From the NCBI GenBank assembly GCA_903924985.1, contig CAIYDT010000249.1:1-64000 (forward strand): 64,000 bases of DNA. Reading direction: 5' to 3'. Both the position numbers and the translations under genes were made by a program. Position 1 is the first letter of the stretch. The number at the start of each line of letters is the position of its first letter. Positions 44,123 to 52,509 of this stretch are shown here, piece after piece. Origin of the DNA: an uncultured Acetobacteraceae bacterium. Its GTDB lineage: Bacteria > Pseudomonadota > Alphaproteobacteria > Acetobacterales > Acetobacteraceae. The notes under the pieces were generated by a model. That model saw nothing but the letters and a program-made list of their open reading frames with translations. It was not told the DNA's origin and did no database searches.

Positions 44123-44486
44123 AGTCCACCTCCTGTAACGATCCATCCGCCAGCGCCCGGCCGATCCGTTCCGCGCTTGCCGTTAGCCAGCTTTCCGCGA
44201 GTTCCCGCAAATCCGCCAATTCAACGGGATCGATGTTGTCCCGTTCATTCTTGGCGAACCCATACAGGAACACCGCCCGGTCCCGTATTCGAAACGCCAC
44301 CAGCACCCGAAACCCGCCCGAGCGGCCCTGTCCGGGACGGGCCACACGCTGCTTGATCAACCCACCGCCAAGGTCCGCGTCGACAATCCCCCGCTCGGCT
44401 CGCTCAATAGCCTCGATCAGGTCGCCGTCCCCGATGCGTTCCCGCCGCGCGAACCGAGCCACCGACCGGACCTTGAACACGCGCAT
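44106..44486 (-). CDS. RelE/HigB-like toxin (DUF1044 type)
   Basis: 126 aa. MRVFKVRSVARFARRERIGD, EAIERAERGIVDADLGGGLI, KQRVARPGQGRSGGFRVLVA and FLYGFAKNERDNIDPVELAD are the family blocks: basic residues around RPGQGRSGGFR line the RNase site. It cleaves mRNA on the ribosome in characterised relatives. The C-terminal ~30 residues (ADGSLQEVDYGG) overlap the antitoxin start. Confidence 0.85.
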   Translation of the reverse strand: MRVFKVRSVARFARRERIGDGDLIEAIERAERGIVDADLGGGLIKQRVARPGQGRSGGFRVLVAFRIRDRAVFLYGFAKNERDNIDPVELADLRELAESWLTASAERIGRALADGSLQEVDYGGSG

Positions 44487-44523
44487 GGCGGCACCTTATA
44501 GGGGAGAAATATAGCGCTATGAA

Positions 44524-44679
44524 CTATGATTGCAAGAGCGATGACGCCTGCTCCGGCCCCCCCTCCAGTTCCGCGTCGAGATACGCGTATTCTGCCGGCA
44601 CCTCGGCCGATGCAATCAACGCGATCTCGGCCTCCGTCAGCTCCCAGGCCAAAACCACCCGCCGATCCCGGTCCACCAT
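44524..44679 (-). CDS. Small hypothetical protein (51 aa)
   Basis: ATG 44679 to stop at 44524. Sequence MVDRDRRVVLAWELTEAEIA then LIASAEVPAEYAYLDAELEG is acidic, non-repetitive and plausible for a small soluble protein. Just upstream, a second frame ends in RPGPHIRILQENGLGVAWDR VVLAEAV, so this may instead be the displaced tail of a longer decayed gene between the TPR gene and the toxin. No ribosome site of note. Confidence 0.3.
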   Translation of the reverse strand: MVDRDRRVVLAWELTEAEIALIASAEVPAEYAYLDAELEGGPEQASSLLQS

Positions 44680-44806
44680 CTCAAACCGCCTCCGCCAAAA
44701 CCACCCGATCCCAGGCCACCCCAAGGCCATTCTCCTGCAGGATCCGAATATGCGGTCCTGGCCGCTTCGATCGACCGGCGAGGCGCCAGACATGCGGGAG
44801 ATGGTT

Positions 44807-46096
44807 TCAGTGCAGCACCGCCGCCGGCGCGCCGACGGCACCGGGACGGCGCGCCGCGAGCAGTTTCTCCGCCGCATCCCGCCGGCCAGCCAGCACGTAC
44901 GCACGCAGCAGGGTGAACTCCACCAGATCGATCTGCGCGTTGCTGCCGCCGATCCGTTCCCGTTCGGGCAACAAAGCTTCCAGCAATGAAATGGCGGTCG
45001 TAAAATCCTTGCGTTCGAACGCCGCGAAGGCGCGGGCGGCGTCGGGAATGGTATGGCCGGCGCCGTAGCGTCCCTCCCTGGCGCGGTCTTCGATGGTCCT
45101 CAGGCGGGCTTCCAGCGTTTCGGTGTCGCCGGTTGCGGCCTCGGCCAACGCGACGTGCCAGTCGAGCAGGTTCAACCCCGGCTGGGGGAAGGTCGCATGG
45201 GCGAAATCCCGCAGCATGGCCCAGCGCGCCTCGTCGCGCGGGTTGCCGGCCAACTCCGACCGCCACAGGAAGGCCGCCGCGTCGAACATTTTGTTGGGGA
45301 GGGGGCCTGGATAATCCTCGGCGCCGAAGCTCTCACCGAACATCCGAAAGCCTTCCTCGGCGTTGCCCCGGTGCAGCTCGAACAGCGCCAGATGCCAGCT
45401 GAGATGGCCGTACATGCCGCCGAGACGGGTGTACTCGGGCAACCAGGAGCGGATGAACGCGATCCCTTCGTCGGGGTGCCCGTCCTCGTAACAAACATGG
45501 GCGAAGGAATGCGCGACCGACCCGTTGTGCCGGTTGCCGGCCAGGGAGCGCTCGACGATGCGGCGCCCCTCGGCGTGTCGCCCGGCTTCCGATACCGCCA
45601 TGCCGTGATGGGCGCCGAACCACCAGTCGTCGCCGTAAGCCGGGGCGAGCCGGTCCAGAAAGGCGGCCAGTTCCTGGACCCGTCCGGCGCGGCCGGAAAT
45701 GCCGATCAGGCCAAGCTGGTTGGCGGCGGTCGCAAGCACCATCGCGTCGGTTGGCCAGCGGTCGGTATGGGCGCACACCGCGGCGAGGGCGTCCGCTTGC
45801 CGGCCCTCGATCAGCAGGCGGAGTACCTCGATATGGCTGGCCTCGCGTTCGGTGGCGGGGCAGGCCGCGGCCGTGCCGATGGCGTCCCTGGCGGCGGGCA
45901 GTTTGCCGCTGAGTTGCAGCAGCCGCGCCTTACCGGCATGCGCCAGGGCGAAATCCGGATCCGCCTCGATCGCCCGGTCGAACCCGCCGCCCGCGCCGGG
46001 GTAGAGCGTCAACAGCAAGTCGCAGGCATCGACGTAGGCGTCTCCCGCCGCGTCGGAGGCTGTGGTTAGCGGCAGGCCGTAGCGGTCGGTCGGCAT
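44807..46096 (-). CDS. Tetratricopeptide repeat protein 38-like
   Basis: 429 aa, all-helical TPR protein of the TTC38 type. Start at ATG 46096 gives MPTDRYGLPLTTASDAAGDA. Repeats include ADPDFALAHAGKARLLQLSG and GHLSWHLALFELHRGNAEEG, with the conserved HHGMAVSEAGRH, NRHNGSVAHSFAHVCYEDGH and LLDWHVALAEAATGD blocks of the family. Cytosolic; no defined biochemical role is known. It follows the DUF2306 gene by 8 bases and is probably co-transcribed with it. Confidence 0.85.
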   Translation of the reverse strand: MPTDRYGLPLTTASDAAGDAYVDACDLLLTLYPGAGGGFDRAIEADPDFALAHAGKARLLQLSGKLPAARDAIGTAAACPATEREASHIEVLRLLIEGRQADALAAVCAHTDRWPTDAMVLATAANQLGLIGISGRAGRVQELAAFLDRLAPAYGDDWWFGAHHGMAVSEAGRHAEGRRIVERSLAGNRHNGSVAHSFAHVCYEDGHPDEGIAFIRSWLPEYTRLGGMYGHLSWHLALFELHRGNAEEGFRMFGESFGAEDYPGPLPNKMFDAAAFLWRSELAGNPRDEARWAMLRDFAHATFPQPGLNLLDWHVALAEAATGDTETLEARLRTIEDRAREGRYGAGHTIPDAARAFAAFERKDFTTAISLLEALLPERERIGGSNAQIDLVEFTLLRAYVLAGRRDAAEKLLAARRPGAVGAPAAVLH

Positions 46097-46104
46097 CGTT
46101 CGCC

Positions 46105-46779
46105 TCAAGTCCCGCGGCGTTCGTACAACTGATTGGCGATGTCGCCCACCAGGAGGGAGAGCGACGTGCACATCCATACGATGGTTTCCAGCACGTGCCA
46201 GTCAAATGCCTGATCCAGTCCGGTCACACCGAAGATCACGCGGACTTCGAGGAATGTGATGGCGACGGCGTAGCTTCGCACCATCCATTGACGGTGCCGT
46301 GTGATATTGCGTTGCAGCGCGTACCAAAGGCCTATCCCGGTCGTGATCGCCAGCAACGACCCTTGAATAGTCGTCTCGATCGTGAAGGACCGAGCGGCAC
46401 CCTGGCTCTCATCCAGGTATTGGATAAAGAGGCCGATGGGGGCCAACAGCAACGCGCCCGCGACGTAGATCGCGCCGGTGGTCTTGTGCAGCCTCAGGAA
46501 GCGCCGCCGCAAACGGCTGGAGAACTGCAAGGGCGCCAGAAACAGCGCGCAGGCGCCGGCCAGGCCGTGCGGCAGCAGCCACCATTTGAACGGCTCGTAG
46601 TGTTTCCAGGCCGGGTGGCTGGGGACGACCAGAAACATCTCATTGTGGTACAGCACATACAGCATCATCGCCACGATGAAGCTGAAAGTCAGATATTTCA
46701 GCTGAAATTGGCTCGGCGGTGCACCGACGCCGCTGCCGGCGGTGCTGGGGGCAGCGCTCTGCTGGGTGGCGAATGACAT
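46105..46779 (-). CDS. DUF2306-family membrane protein
   Basis: 224 aa with six hydrophobic helices. Landmarks: HPAWKHYEPFKWWLLPHGLA, APLQFSSRLRRRFLRLHKTT GAIYVAGALL and HRQWMVRSYAVAITFLEVRV. The conserved His residues (LPHG, LHK, HRQWM) suggest a haem or metal-associated redox membrane protein, as proposed for this family; function is unproven. Divergent from argG. Confidence 0.85.
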   Translation of the reverse strand: MSFATQQSAAPSTAGSGVGAPPSQFQLKYLTFSFIVAMMLYVLYHNEMFLVVPSHPAWKHYEPFKWWLLPHGLAGACALFLAPLQFSSRLRRRFLRLHKTTGAIYVAGALLLAPIGLFIQYLDESQGAARSFTIETTIQGSLLAITTGIGLWYALQRNITRHRQWMVRSYAVAITFLEVRVIFGVTGLDQAFDWHVLETIVWMCTSLSLLVGDIANQLYERRGT

Positions 46780-46916
46780 TGTTGTTGCTCCTCTTGAGCG
46801 TACACTAACCGGTATCCCGGAGGCGTCAACGATTTCTGGCAGCGGCGCTTGCGTCCATCCCGCCGCAGGGGCTACTCCGCCGCGACAAAGTTCGGTACCC
46901 CGAGGGAAGCCCCACC

Positions 46917-48146
46917 ATGGCTGTCAAAGACGTGAAGAAAGTCGTGCTCGCCTACTCCGGCGGGCTGGATACCAGCGTGATCCTGCGCTGGCTGCAAACC
47001 ACCTACAAATGCGAGGTGGTGACCTTCACCGCCGACCTCGGCCAGGGGGAGGAGCTGGAACCCGCACGCAAGAAGGCCGAGATGGCCGGCGTGAAGGAGA
47101 TCTTTATCGACGATCTGCGCGAAACCTTCGTGAAGGACTTCGTCTTTCCGATGTTCCGCGCCAACACGGTCTACGAAGGCCAGTACCTGCTCGGCACCTC
47201 CATCGCCCGCCCGCTGATCGCGCAACGTCAGATCGAGATAGCCGAGATGGTGGGCGCCGACGCGGTGGCGCATGGCGCGACCGGCAAGGGCAACGACCAG
47301 GTGCGGTTCGAGCTGTCGTATTACGCGCTCAAACCCGACATCAAGATCATCGCCCCCTGGCGGGAGTGGGAGCTGACCAGCCGCACCCGCCTGCTGGAAT
47401 TCGCTGAGACGCACCAGATCCCGATCGCCAAGGACAAGCGCGGCGAGGCCCCGTTCAGCGTGGACGCCAACATGCTGCACTCCTCCTCCGAGGGGAAAAT
47501 CCTGGAAGACCCGGCGGTCGAGGCGGATGAGATCGTCTACCAGCGCACCATCCGGCCGGAGGATGCGCCGGACAAAGCCACCGTCATCAGCGTCGACTTC
47601 GAGGGCGGCGACCCCGTGGCGATCGACGGTATCAGCCTGTCCCCAGCGTCATTGCTGACCCGGCTGAACGAACTGGGCAAGGCCAACGGCATCGGCCGGC
47701 TGGACTTGGTGGAGAACCGCTTCGTCGGCATGAAGTCCCGCGGCGTCTACGAAACCCCCGGCGGCACTATTCTTCTGCAGGCCCACCGGTCGATGGAGAG
47801 CATCACCCTGGACCGGGAGGCGGCGCATCTGAAGGACAGCTTGATGCCGCGGTATGCCGAGCTGATCTACAACGGATTTTGGTTTAGCCCCGAGCGGCGG
47901 ATGCTGCAGGCGTTGATCGATACGTCGCAGAAGTCGGTGACCGGGCGGGTGCGGTTGAAGCTGTACAAGGGGAACGTGTCCTGCATCGGCCGGGAGTCGC
48001 CGCACTCGCTCTACGACACGCGGGTGGTGACGTTCGAGGATGATCAGGGGGCCTACGATCAGGTCGATGCGCAGGGGTTCATCAAGCTGAACGCGCTGCG
48101 GTTGCGGTTGGGGGCGATGGTTGGGCGGCGGGGCGGGGCGCTTTAA
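46917..48146 (+). CDS. argG: Argininosuccinate synthase
   Basis: 409 aa, full length. Catalyses ATP-dependent condensation of citrulline and aspartate in arginine synthesis. N-terminal nucleotide loop [20 protein letters not shown], then [40 protein letters not shown], the [19 protein letters not shown] block and [23 protein letters not shown] 46917 follows a GAGGG site. Monocistronic; downstream is a 740-base gap with remnants. Confidence 0.96.
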   Translation: MAVKDVKKVVLAYSGGLDTSVILRWLQTTYKCEVVTFTADLGQGEELEPARKKAEMAGVKEIFIDDLRETFVKDFVFPMFRANTVYEGQYLLGTSIARPLIAQRQIEIAEMVGADAVAHGATGKGNDQVRFELSYYALKPDIKIIAPWREWELTSRTRLLEFAETHQIPIAKDKRGEAPFSVDANMLHSSSEGKILEDPAVEADEIVYQRTIRPEDAPDKATVISVDFEGGDPVAIDGISLSPASLLTRLNELGKANGIGRLDLVENRFVGMKSRGVYETPGGTILLQAHRSMESITLDREAAHLKDSLMPRYAELIYNGFWFSPERRMLQALIDTSQKSVTGRVRLKLYKGNVSCIGRESPHSLYDTRVVTFEDDQGAYDQVDAQGFIKLNALRLRLGAMVGRRGGAL

Positions 48147-48201
48147 AGGGCCGTCCAACAATAATCGAATTATCCGGGCGCGCTGACGTTTCAACATTGT
48201 C

Positions 48202-48342
48202 ATGGCGGGCGTAGGCCCGGACGCCTATTCGCAGGTGAAAGAAGGGTTCTTCGACGCCGATGGCGGCATCGGGGAGGCCAGCCGCGGCTTCCCGCAAGGC
48301 TGGATGGATCGCTACGCCGCGCTCGTCCAGCGTCACGCCTGA
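48202..48342 (+). pseudogene. C-terminal fragment of an NADPH-dependent FMN reductase-like protein
   Basis: 46-residue frame ending in TGA: DAYSQVKEGFFDADGGIGEA then SRGFPQGWMDRYAALVQRHA. This resembles the last helix of NADPH-dependent FMN/quinone reductases (xxFDxDGxLxDxxxRxFLQGxxDxYAxxVxR). No flavin-binding N-terminal part is present upstream, where the argG 3' region lies. Low-confidence recognition of a gene tail. Confidence 0.4.
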
Positions 48343-48540
48343 CCTTGTAACGGGGGCCCGAAGTCCGAGGCTCATGGTCGCCCAACCAGGAGACCCCGAC
48401 CATACGGCGGCGCGCCCTTATGCTCAGTACTCTGACCCTCCCGCTCGCGACCCAATCGCGGGCGGCAGCATCCCCGGCGCCAATGGCCGTGACCGGACTG
48501 GAAGTGCAGGCCGCCGCCGACCTCCCGCCAGCTGAGGTCG

Positions 48541-48690
48541 TCAGCTAAAGGTAGCGACGGCCGAGGAAATCAACCGCGGCAGCGCGTGCCAGTCGGTCAG
48601 CAGCCAGTAAGCAACTAACAAGCCCAGGATCAAACCCATGGGAACAGCGAAAGCGCGCCCGCTGTACTCGGCTTTCCGTGATATCGGCAT
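48541..48690 (-). CDS. Small single-span membrane protein (49 aa)
   Basis: ATG 48690 has GGAGAAG 5-6 bases upstream, a very good ribosome site. Peptide: MPISRKAEYSGRAFAVPMGL then ILGLLVAYWLLTDWHALPRL; one membrane helix at about 15-33 with a basic N-terminus (N-in) and a short amphipathic tail. No family recognised. The rest of the 48343-48890 gap holds nothing else convincing. Confidence 0.5.
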   Translation of the reverse strand: MPISRKAEYSGRAFAVPMGLILGLLVAYWLLTDWHALPRLISSAVATFS

Positions 48691-48890
48691 CCAACTTCTC
48701 CGGCGATGGTCGAGGCGCCGGAGACTCCGGGAACCCAACGCAAGGCACGCTACGCGTCCGCGGCCATCGCTACCTGTGAGCTTGGCCATCAATTACGGCA
48801 GCTTTTAGCGCTTTTGGCATCACGAATGCGACAGCCAGATTACCAGACACGCGCTCAACGCATAGGTGCGCCACCGGCCCCTCCGTCATA

Positions 48891-50159
48891 ATGCCCCGCG
48901 ACCCAGGTAAGGACGAGACGTTGAGCGAAAACACCGCAGCTGCGCCTATCGTGCCCGTGGTGCGCCCGGCGGCCGATTCCAGCACAACCTTTGCGATTCT
49001 GATCTCGCTGAGCGTCTGCCACCTGCTGAACGACATGAACCAGTCGCTGGTGCCGGCGCTGTATCCGATCCTGAAGGACACCTATGCGCTGGATTTCGGG
49101 CAGATCGGGATGATCACCCTGGCGTTCCAGCTCACCGCCTCGATGCTTCAGCCGGTGGTGGGTATGGTGACAGACCGCCACCCGCAGCCGTTTTCCTTGC
49201 CCATCGCCATGTGTTGCAGTCTGGTCGGGCTGCTGATGCTGGCGGTGGCGACGTCCTATCCCATGATCCTTCTGTCGGCTGCGCTGGTGGGCGTGGGCTC
49301 CTCGGTGTTCCACCCGGAATCGTCCCGCGTGGCCCGCATGGCTTCCGGCGGCCGCTACGGCTTCGCCCAGTCGCTGTTCCAGCTCGGCGGATCGTCCGGC
49401 TCCGCCATCGGCCCGCTGCTGGCCGCTTTCATCGTGGTGCCGAGGGGGCAATCCAGCATCGCCTGGTTCTCCGCCGCCGCGCTGCTGGCGATGCTGCTGC
49501 TGGCCAATGTCAGTCTGTGGTACAGCCGCCATCCCGCCATGGCCGCGCGTCGGGGCAAACGCGCCGCGCCCCCCGCGGCGTCGGCGTTGCCGCGCAAGAC
49601 GGTGATCACCGCGCTGTGTATCCTGCTGGTGCTGCTGTTCTCCAAGAACGTCTACACCTCCAGCCTGAGCTCGTACTATACGTTCTATTTGATCCAGAAG
49701 TTCCACCTGACGGTGCAGAACGCGCAGTACCATCTGTTCGCGTTCCTGGCGGCAGTCGCCATCGGAACCTTTGCCGGCGGGCCGATCGGCGACCGGGTCG
49801 GGCGCAAGCCGGTGATCTGGTTTTCTATCCTCGGCGCGTTCCCCTTCGCGCTGATGCTGCCCTACGCCGACCTGTTCTGGACCGGCATCTTGTCCGTCAC
49901 CATCGGGCTGATCCTGGCCTCCGCCTTCACCGCTATCCTGGTGTACGCGCAGGAACTGATGCCGGGCCGCGTCGGCACCGTGGCCGGGATGGTGTTCGGG
50001 TTCTCCTTTGGGCTGGGCGGCCTGGGCGCGGCGGCACTGGGCCGCATCGCCGACTGGACCAGCATCGAGACCGTTTACCAGGTCTGCTCCTTCCTGCCGG
50101 TGATCGGGCTGCTAACGGCCTTCCTGCCGAACATCGAGAAGCCGCGCCCCCGGGGATAA
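48891..50159 (+). CDS. MFS transporter, fosmidomycin-resistance-like
   Basis: 422 aa with 12 predicted membrane helices. SLSVCHLLNDMNQSLVPALY PILKDTYALDFGQIGMI near the start and GVGSSVFHPESSRVARMASG (the HPE-S-R signature) identify the Fsr-type subfamily of proton-driven efflux proteins. The second half opens with SLSSYYTFYLIQKFHLTVQN. ATG 48891 has no ribosome site; TTG 48921, with AAGGA 7 bases upstream, gives a protein 10 residues shorter (MSENTAAAP) and may be the true start. Substrate unknown. Confidence 0.9.
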   Translation: MPRDPGKDETLSENTAAAPIVPVVRPAADSSTTFAILISLSVCHLLNDMNQSLVPALYPILKDTYALDFGQIGMITLAFQLTASMLQPVVGMVTDRHPQPFSLPIAMCCSLVGLLMLAVATSYPMILLSAALVGVGSSVFHPESSRVARMASGGRYGFAQSLFQLGGSSGSAIGPLLAAFIVVPRGQSSIAWFSAAALLAMLLLANVSLWYSRHPAMAARRGKRAAPPAASALPRKTVITALCILLVLLFSKNVYTSSLSSYYTFYLIQKFHLTVQNAQYHLFAFLAAVAIGTFAGGPIGDRVGRKPVIWFSILGAFPFALMLPYADLFWTGILSVTIGLILASAFTAILVYAQELMPGRVGTVAGMVFGFSFGLGGLGAAALGRIADWTSIETVYQVCSFLPVIGLLTAFLPNIEKPRPRG

Positions 50160-50225
50160 CGGATTGCGGTAGCGCCCCAATTCGCCCTAGGCTGCCTTCA
50201 GAAAATAACCAGGAGGAGCACCCCA

Positions 50226-50642
50226 ATGAACGACGCCGTCAGCACCGAGAAGCCGCAGACCCTCGCGATCGCCACCGCCGAAAACCCGGTCTACGTGGCG
50301 GGCCGCCGGGACTTCTTCAAATATCGCGAACTCGGCGTGACCGAGGCCACCAATGGCCGCATGCGCGCCCAGGTCACCGAAGCCACCCAGGGCCTGAGCA
50401 AGCCCACTGGCTGGCATTACCACGTGTGCGAGCAGCAGTTCATCTACATGCTGAAAGGCTGGGTGGACCTGGAGTTCGAGGACGGCCGCAAGGTCCGCCT
50501 GAAACAGGGCGACTCCATGATGATCCCCGGCGGCATGCGCCACAACGAAACCGCCACGGCGGAAGAAATCGACATCCTGGAGATCTCCGTCCCCGCCAAG
50601 TTCGGTACGGTGGTCTGCGACCCGCCGGCGGGTCGCGTTTAA
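50226..50642 (+). CDS. Cupin-domain protein
   Basis: 138 aa with a single cupin barrel. Metal ligands are suggested by PTGWHYHVCEQQFIYMLKGW (HxH...E/Q) and GDSMMIPGGMRHNETATAEE (second His). N-terminal ~35 residues (VYVAGRRDFFKYRELGVTEA) are typical for small stand-alone cupins linked to transporters. AGGAGG-like GAGGAG precedes the ATG by ~6 bases. It follows the MFS gene by 66 bases, perhaps co-transcribed. Its stop overlaps the convergent mlaE stop. Reaction unknown. Confidence 0.85.
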   Translation: MNDAVSTEKPQTLAIATAENPVYVAGRRDFFKYRELGVTEATNGRMRAQVTEATQGLSKPTGWHYHVCEQQFIYMLKGWVDLEFEDGRKVRLKQGDSMMIPGGMRHNETATAEEIDILEISVPAKFGTVVCDPPAGRV

Positions 50643-51424
50643 CGCGCGAAAAACATCTCTGTCAGCACGTAGTCGAACGCGAGGATCAGGATGGAGGCGC
50701 TGACCACGGCATTGGTCGTGGCGGCGCCGACGCCCTGCGCCCCGCCTTTGCTGGTATACCCCTGGTAGCAGCCCATCAGCGCGATCAGGAATCCGAACAC
50801 GCCAGCCTTCACCAGGCCGGAGATCACGTCGTCGGATTGCACGAAGTTGATCGTGTTGGTCAGGTAGGTCCCAGGGTTGAAGCCCAGCTTCAGGGTGGAG
50901 ACGATGAACCCGCCCATCACCCCCAGTATGTCCGCGATCACCACCAGCAGCGGCAGCGCCACGATGCCGGCCAGCAGCCTCGGCGCCACCAGGTATTTCA
51001 TCGGATGAGTGGACAAAGTGGACAGTGCGTCGATCTGGTCGGTCACGCGCATGGTGCCCAGCTCCGCCGCCATGGCGGCCCCGACCCGGCCTGCGACCAT
51101 CAGCCCGGCCAGCACCGGCCCCAATTCGCGGGTCACCGACAGCACCACCAGATTGGCCACCGCCCCCTGCGCCGAGAAGCGGGAGAACCCGGTGTAGGAC
51201 TGCAACGCCAGCACCATGCCGGTGAAGATCGCGGTCATCGCCACCACGGGCAGGCTGAAATAGCCGATCTCCAGCAGTGCCTTGCCGAACAACCGTCCGT
51301 AGAAGGGGGGGCGGACGACATGAGACAGCCCCTCCGCGCCGAAGACCGCGATGGTGCCGGCCGCCCGGCAGGCCGCGATGGTGCCGCGCCCAATGGCGGC
51401 CAGAAAGTTCAAGAAGCTATTCAC
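50639..51424 (-). CDS. mlaE: MlaE-family lipid ABC transporter permease
   Basis: 261 aa inner-membrane permease that retains asymmetric lipids at the outer membrane. Motifs: VAMTAIFTGMVLALQSYTGF, SVTRELGPVLAGLMVAGRVG, AAMAAELGTMRVTDQIDALS and GCYQGYTSKGGAQGVGAATT. Its ATG overlaps the alr stop (ATGA). The usual partners mlaF and mlaD are not next to it in this window, so they must be elsewhere or reached by another order. Confidence 0.92.
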   Translation of the reverse strand: MNSFLNFLAAIGRGTIAACRAAGTIAVFGAEGLSHVVRPPFYGRLFGKALLEIGYFSLPVVAMTAIFTGMVLALQSYTGFSRFSAQGAVANLVVLSVTRELGPVLAGLMVAGRVGAAMAAELGTMRVTDQIDALSTLSTHPMKYLVAPRLLAGIVALPLLVVIADILGVMGGFIVSTLKLGFNPGTYLTNTINFVQSDDVISGLVKAGVFGFLIALMGCYQGYTSKGGAQGVGAATTNAVVSASILILAFDYVLTEMFFAR

Positions 51425-52509
51425 GCGGCTTCGTAGACCCGGGGCAGCCGTAAGGCGAGAGAGGTCAGGATCTCATACCCGTTGGTCCCCGCCGCCGCGG
51501 CGACGTCGTCCACCGTCTGGTGCGGGCCAAGCAGCTCCAGCCACGCACCGGGGGCAATGGCGGGGTGGCCGGTGATATCGAAGGTCGTCAGGTCCATTGA
51601 CACACGCCCTACCAGCGGGACCGGGGCGCCGTCAAAGAACGCGTTGCAACGACCCGACAAGGCTCGGTGCCACCCATCGGCATACCCAACCCCGGTGGTG
51701 GCGATGCGGCTCGGACGGGCGGCGGTCCAGGTGGCGTTGTAGCCGACGCTGGCGCCCGCCGGGATATCGCGCACCGATAGCACCCGCGCCATCAGCCGCA
51801 CGGCCGGCCGCATGGGGTTGGGCTGCCCGGGCGTCGGGCTGATCCCGTACAGCGCCGCGCCGGGGCGGGCGAGGTCCGATCCGAAGTCCTCTCCCAGGAA
51901 AATGCCCGAGGAATTGGCGAAGCTGCGCGGTGCCGGGGGCAACATGGCGCAGGCCTCGGCGAAACGGCGGCGCTGGCACTGGTTCAGTGGATCGTGCGCG
52001 GCCTCGGAGGAGACCAGGTGCGTCATGATGTATCGCAGCTCGATCCCAGCCAGCCGGGCGTGGTCCTGCCGCAGCACAGCCAGTTCCCGCGCATCCAGCC
52101 CTAGTCGGGCCATGCCGGTATCGATGTGAAGAATAGCAGGCAGGCGGGGGCCGGCAGCCGTCCAGGCGTCGATCTCCGCCAGGGACCCCAAAGCCGGCAC
52201 GATGCCATGGGCGACGTAATCCGCCTCGCTGCCCGGGATAAGGCCACCCAGCACCCCCAGCATGGCATCGGGAACAACCTTCCGGATCGCGAGGGCTTCG
52301 TCCAGCAGCGCCACGAAAAAATGCCGGCACCCCGCGTCATACAGCGCCCGAGCGATGGGACCGGCACCAAGGCCGTACCCATCCCCCTTCACCACCCCCG
52401 CGACGGGGCCGGAGGGATGGCGGGCGCACAACAGGCGCCAATTCCCGACAATGGCGGTGAGGTCGACGTGTACAACGCCCCCGGCGGCGTTACCCCGCAT
52501 AACCCTCAT
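51421..52509 (-). CDS. alr: Alanine racemase
   Basis: 362 aa, PLP enzyme making D-alanine for peptidoglycan. PLP Lys41 lies in AGVVKGDGYGLG, where most racemases have KADAYGHG; the Lys and Tyr are kept, so activity is expected. The second catalytic Tyr is in GASVGYNATWTA. Other marks: ILHIDTGMARLGL, FANSSGIFLGEDFGSDLARP GAALYG, GRVSMDLTTFDIT. Start 52509 or 52500 (both ATG) overlap the dnaB end by 10-20 bases. Order dnaB-alr-mlaE is collinear. Confidence 0.92.
   Translation of the reverse strand: MRVMRGNAAGGVVHVDLTAIVGNWRLLCARHPSGPVAGVVKGDGYGLGAGPIARALYDAGCRHFFVALLDEALAIRKVVPDAMLGVLGGLIPGSEADYVAHGIVPALGSLAEIDAWTAAGPRLPAILHIDTGMARLGLDARELAVLRQDHARLAGIELRYIMTHLVSSEAAHDPLNQCQRRRFAEACAMLPPAPRSFANSSGIFLGEDFGSDLARPGAALYGISPTPGQPNPMRPAVRLMARVLSVRDIPAGASVGYNATWTAARPSRIATTGVGYADGWHRALSGRCNAFFDGAPVPLVGRVSMDLTTFDITGHPAIAPGAWLELLGPHQTVDDVAAAAGTNGYEILTSLALRLPRVYEAA

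Noticed and set aside
48343-48548. 42-codon frame (MLSTLTLPLATQSRAAASPA) that might be a secreted peptide
   Set aside because: No ribosome site and low-complexity Ala/Pro text; cannot be separated from chance.
49211-51436. 741-codon open + strand frame
   Set aside because: It is an alternate frame of the MFS and cupin genes and the antisense of mlaE. Composition is Arg/Gly/His-rich without any family motif, a usual effect of high GC.
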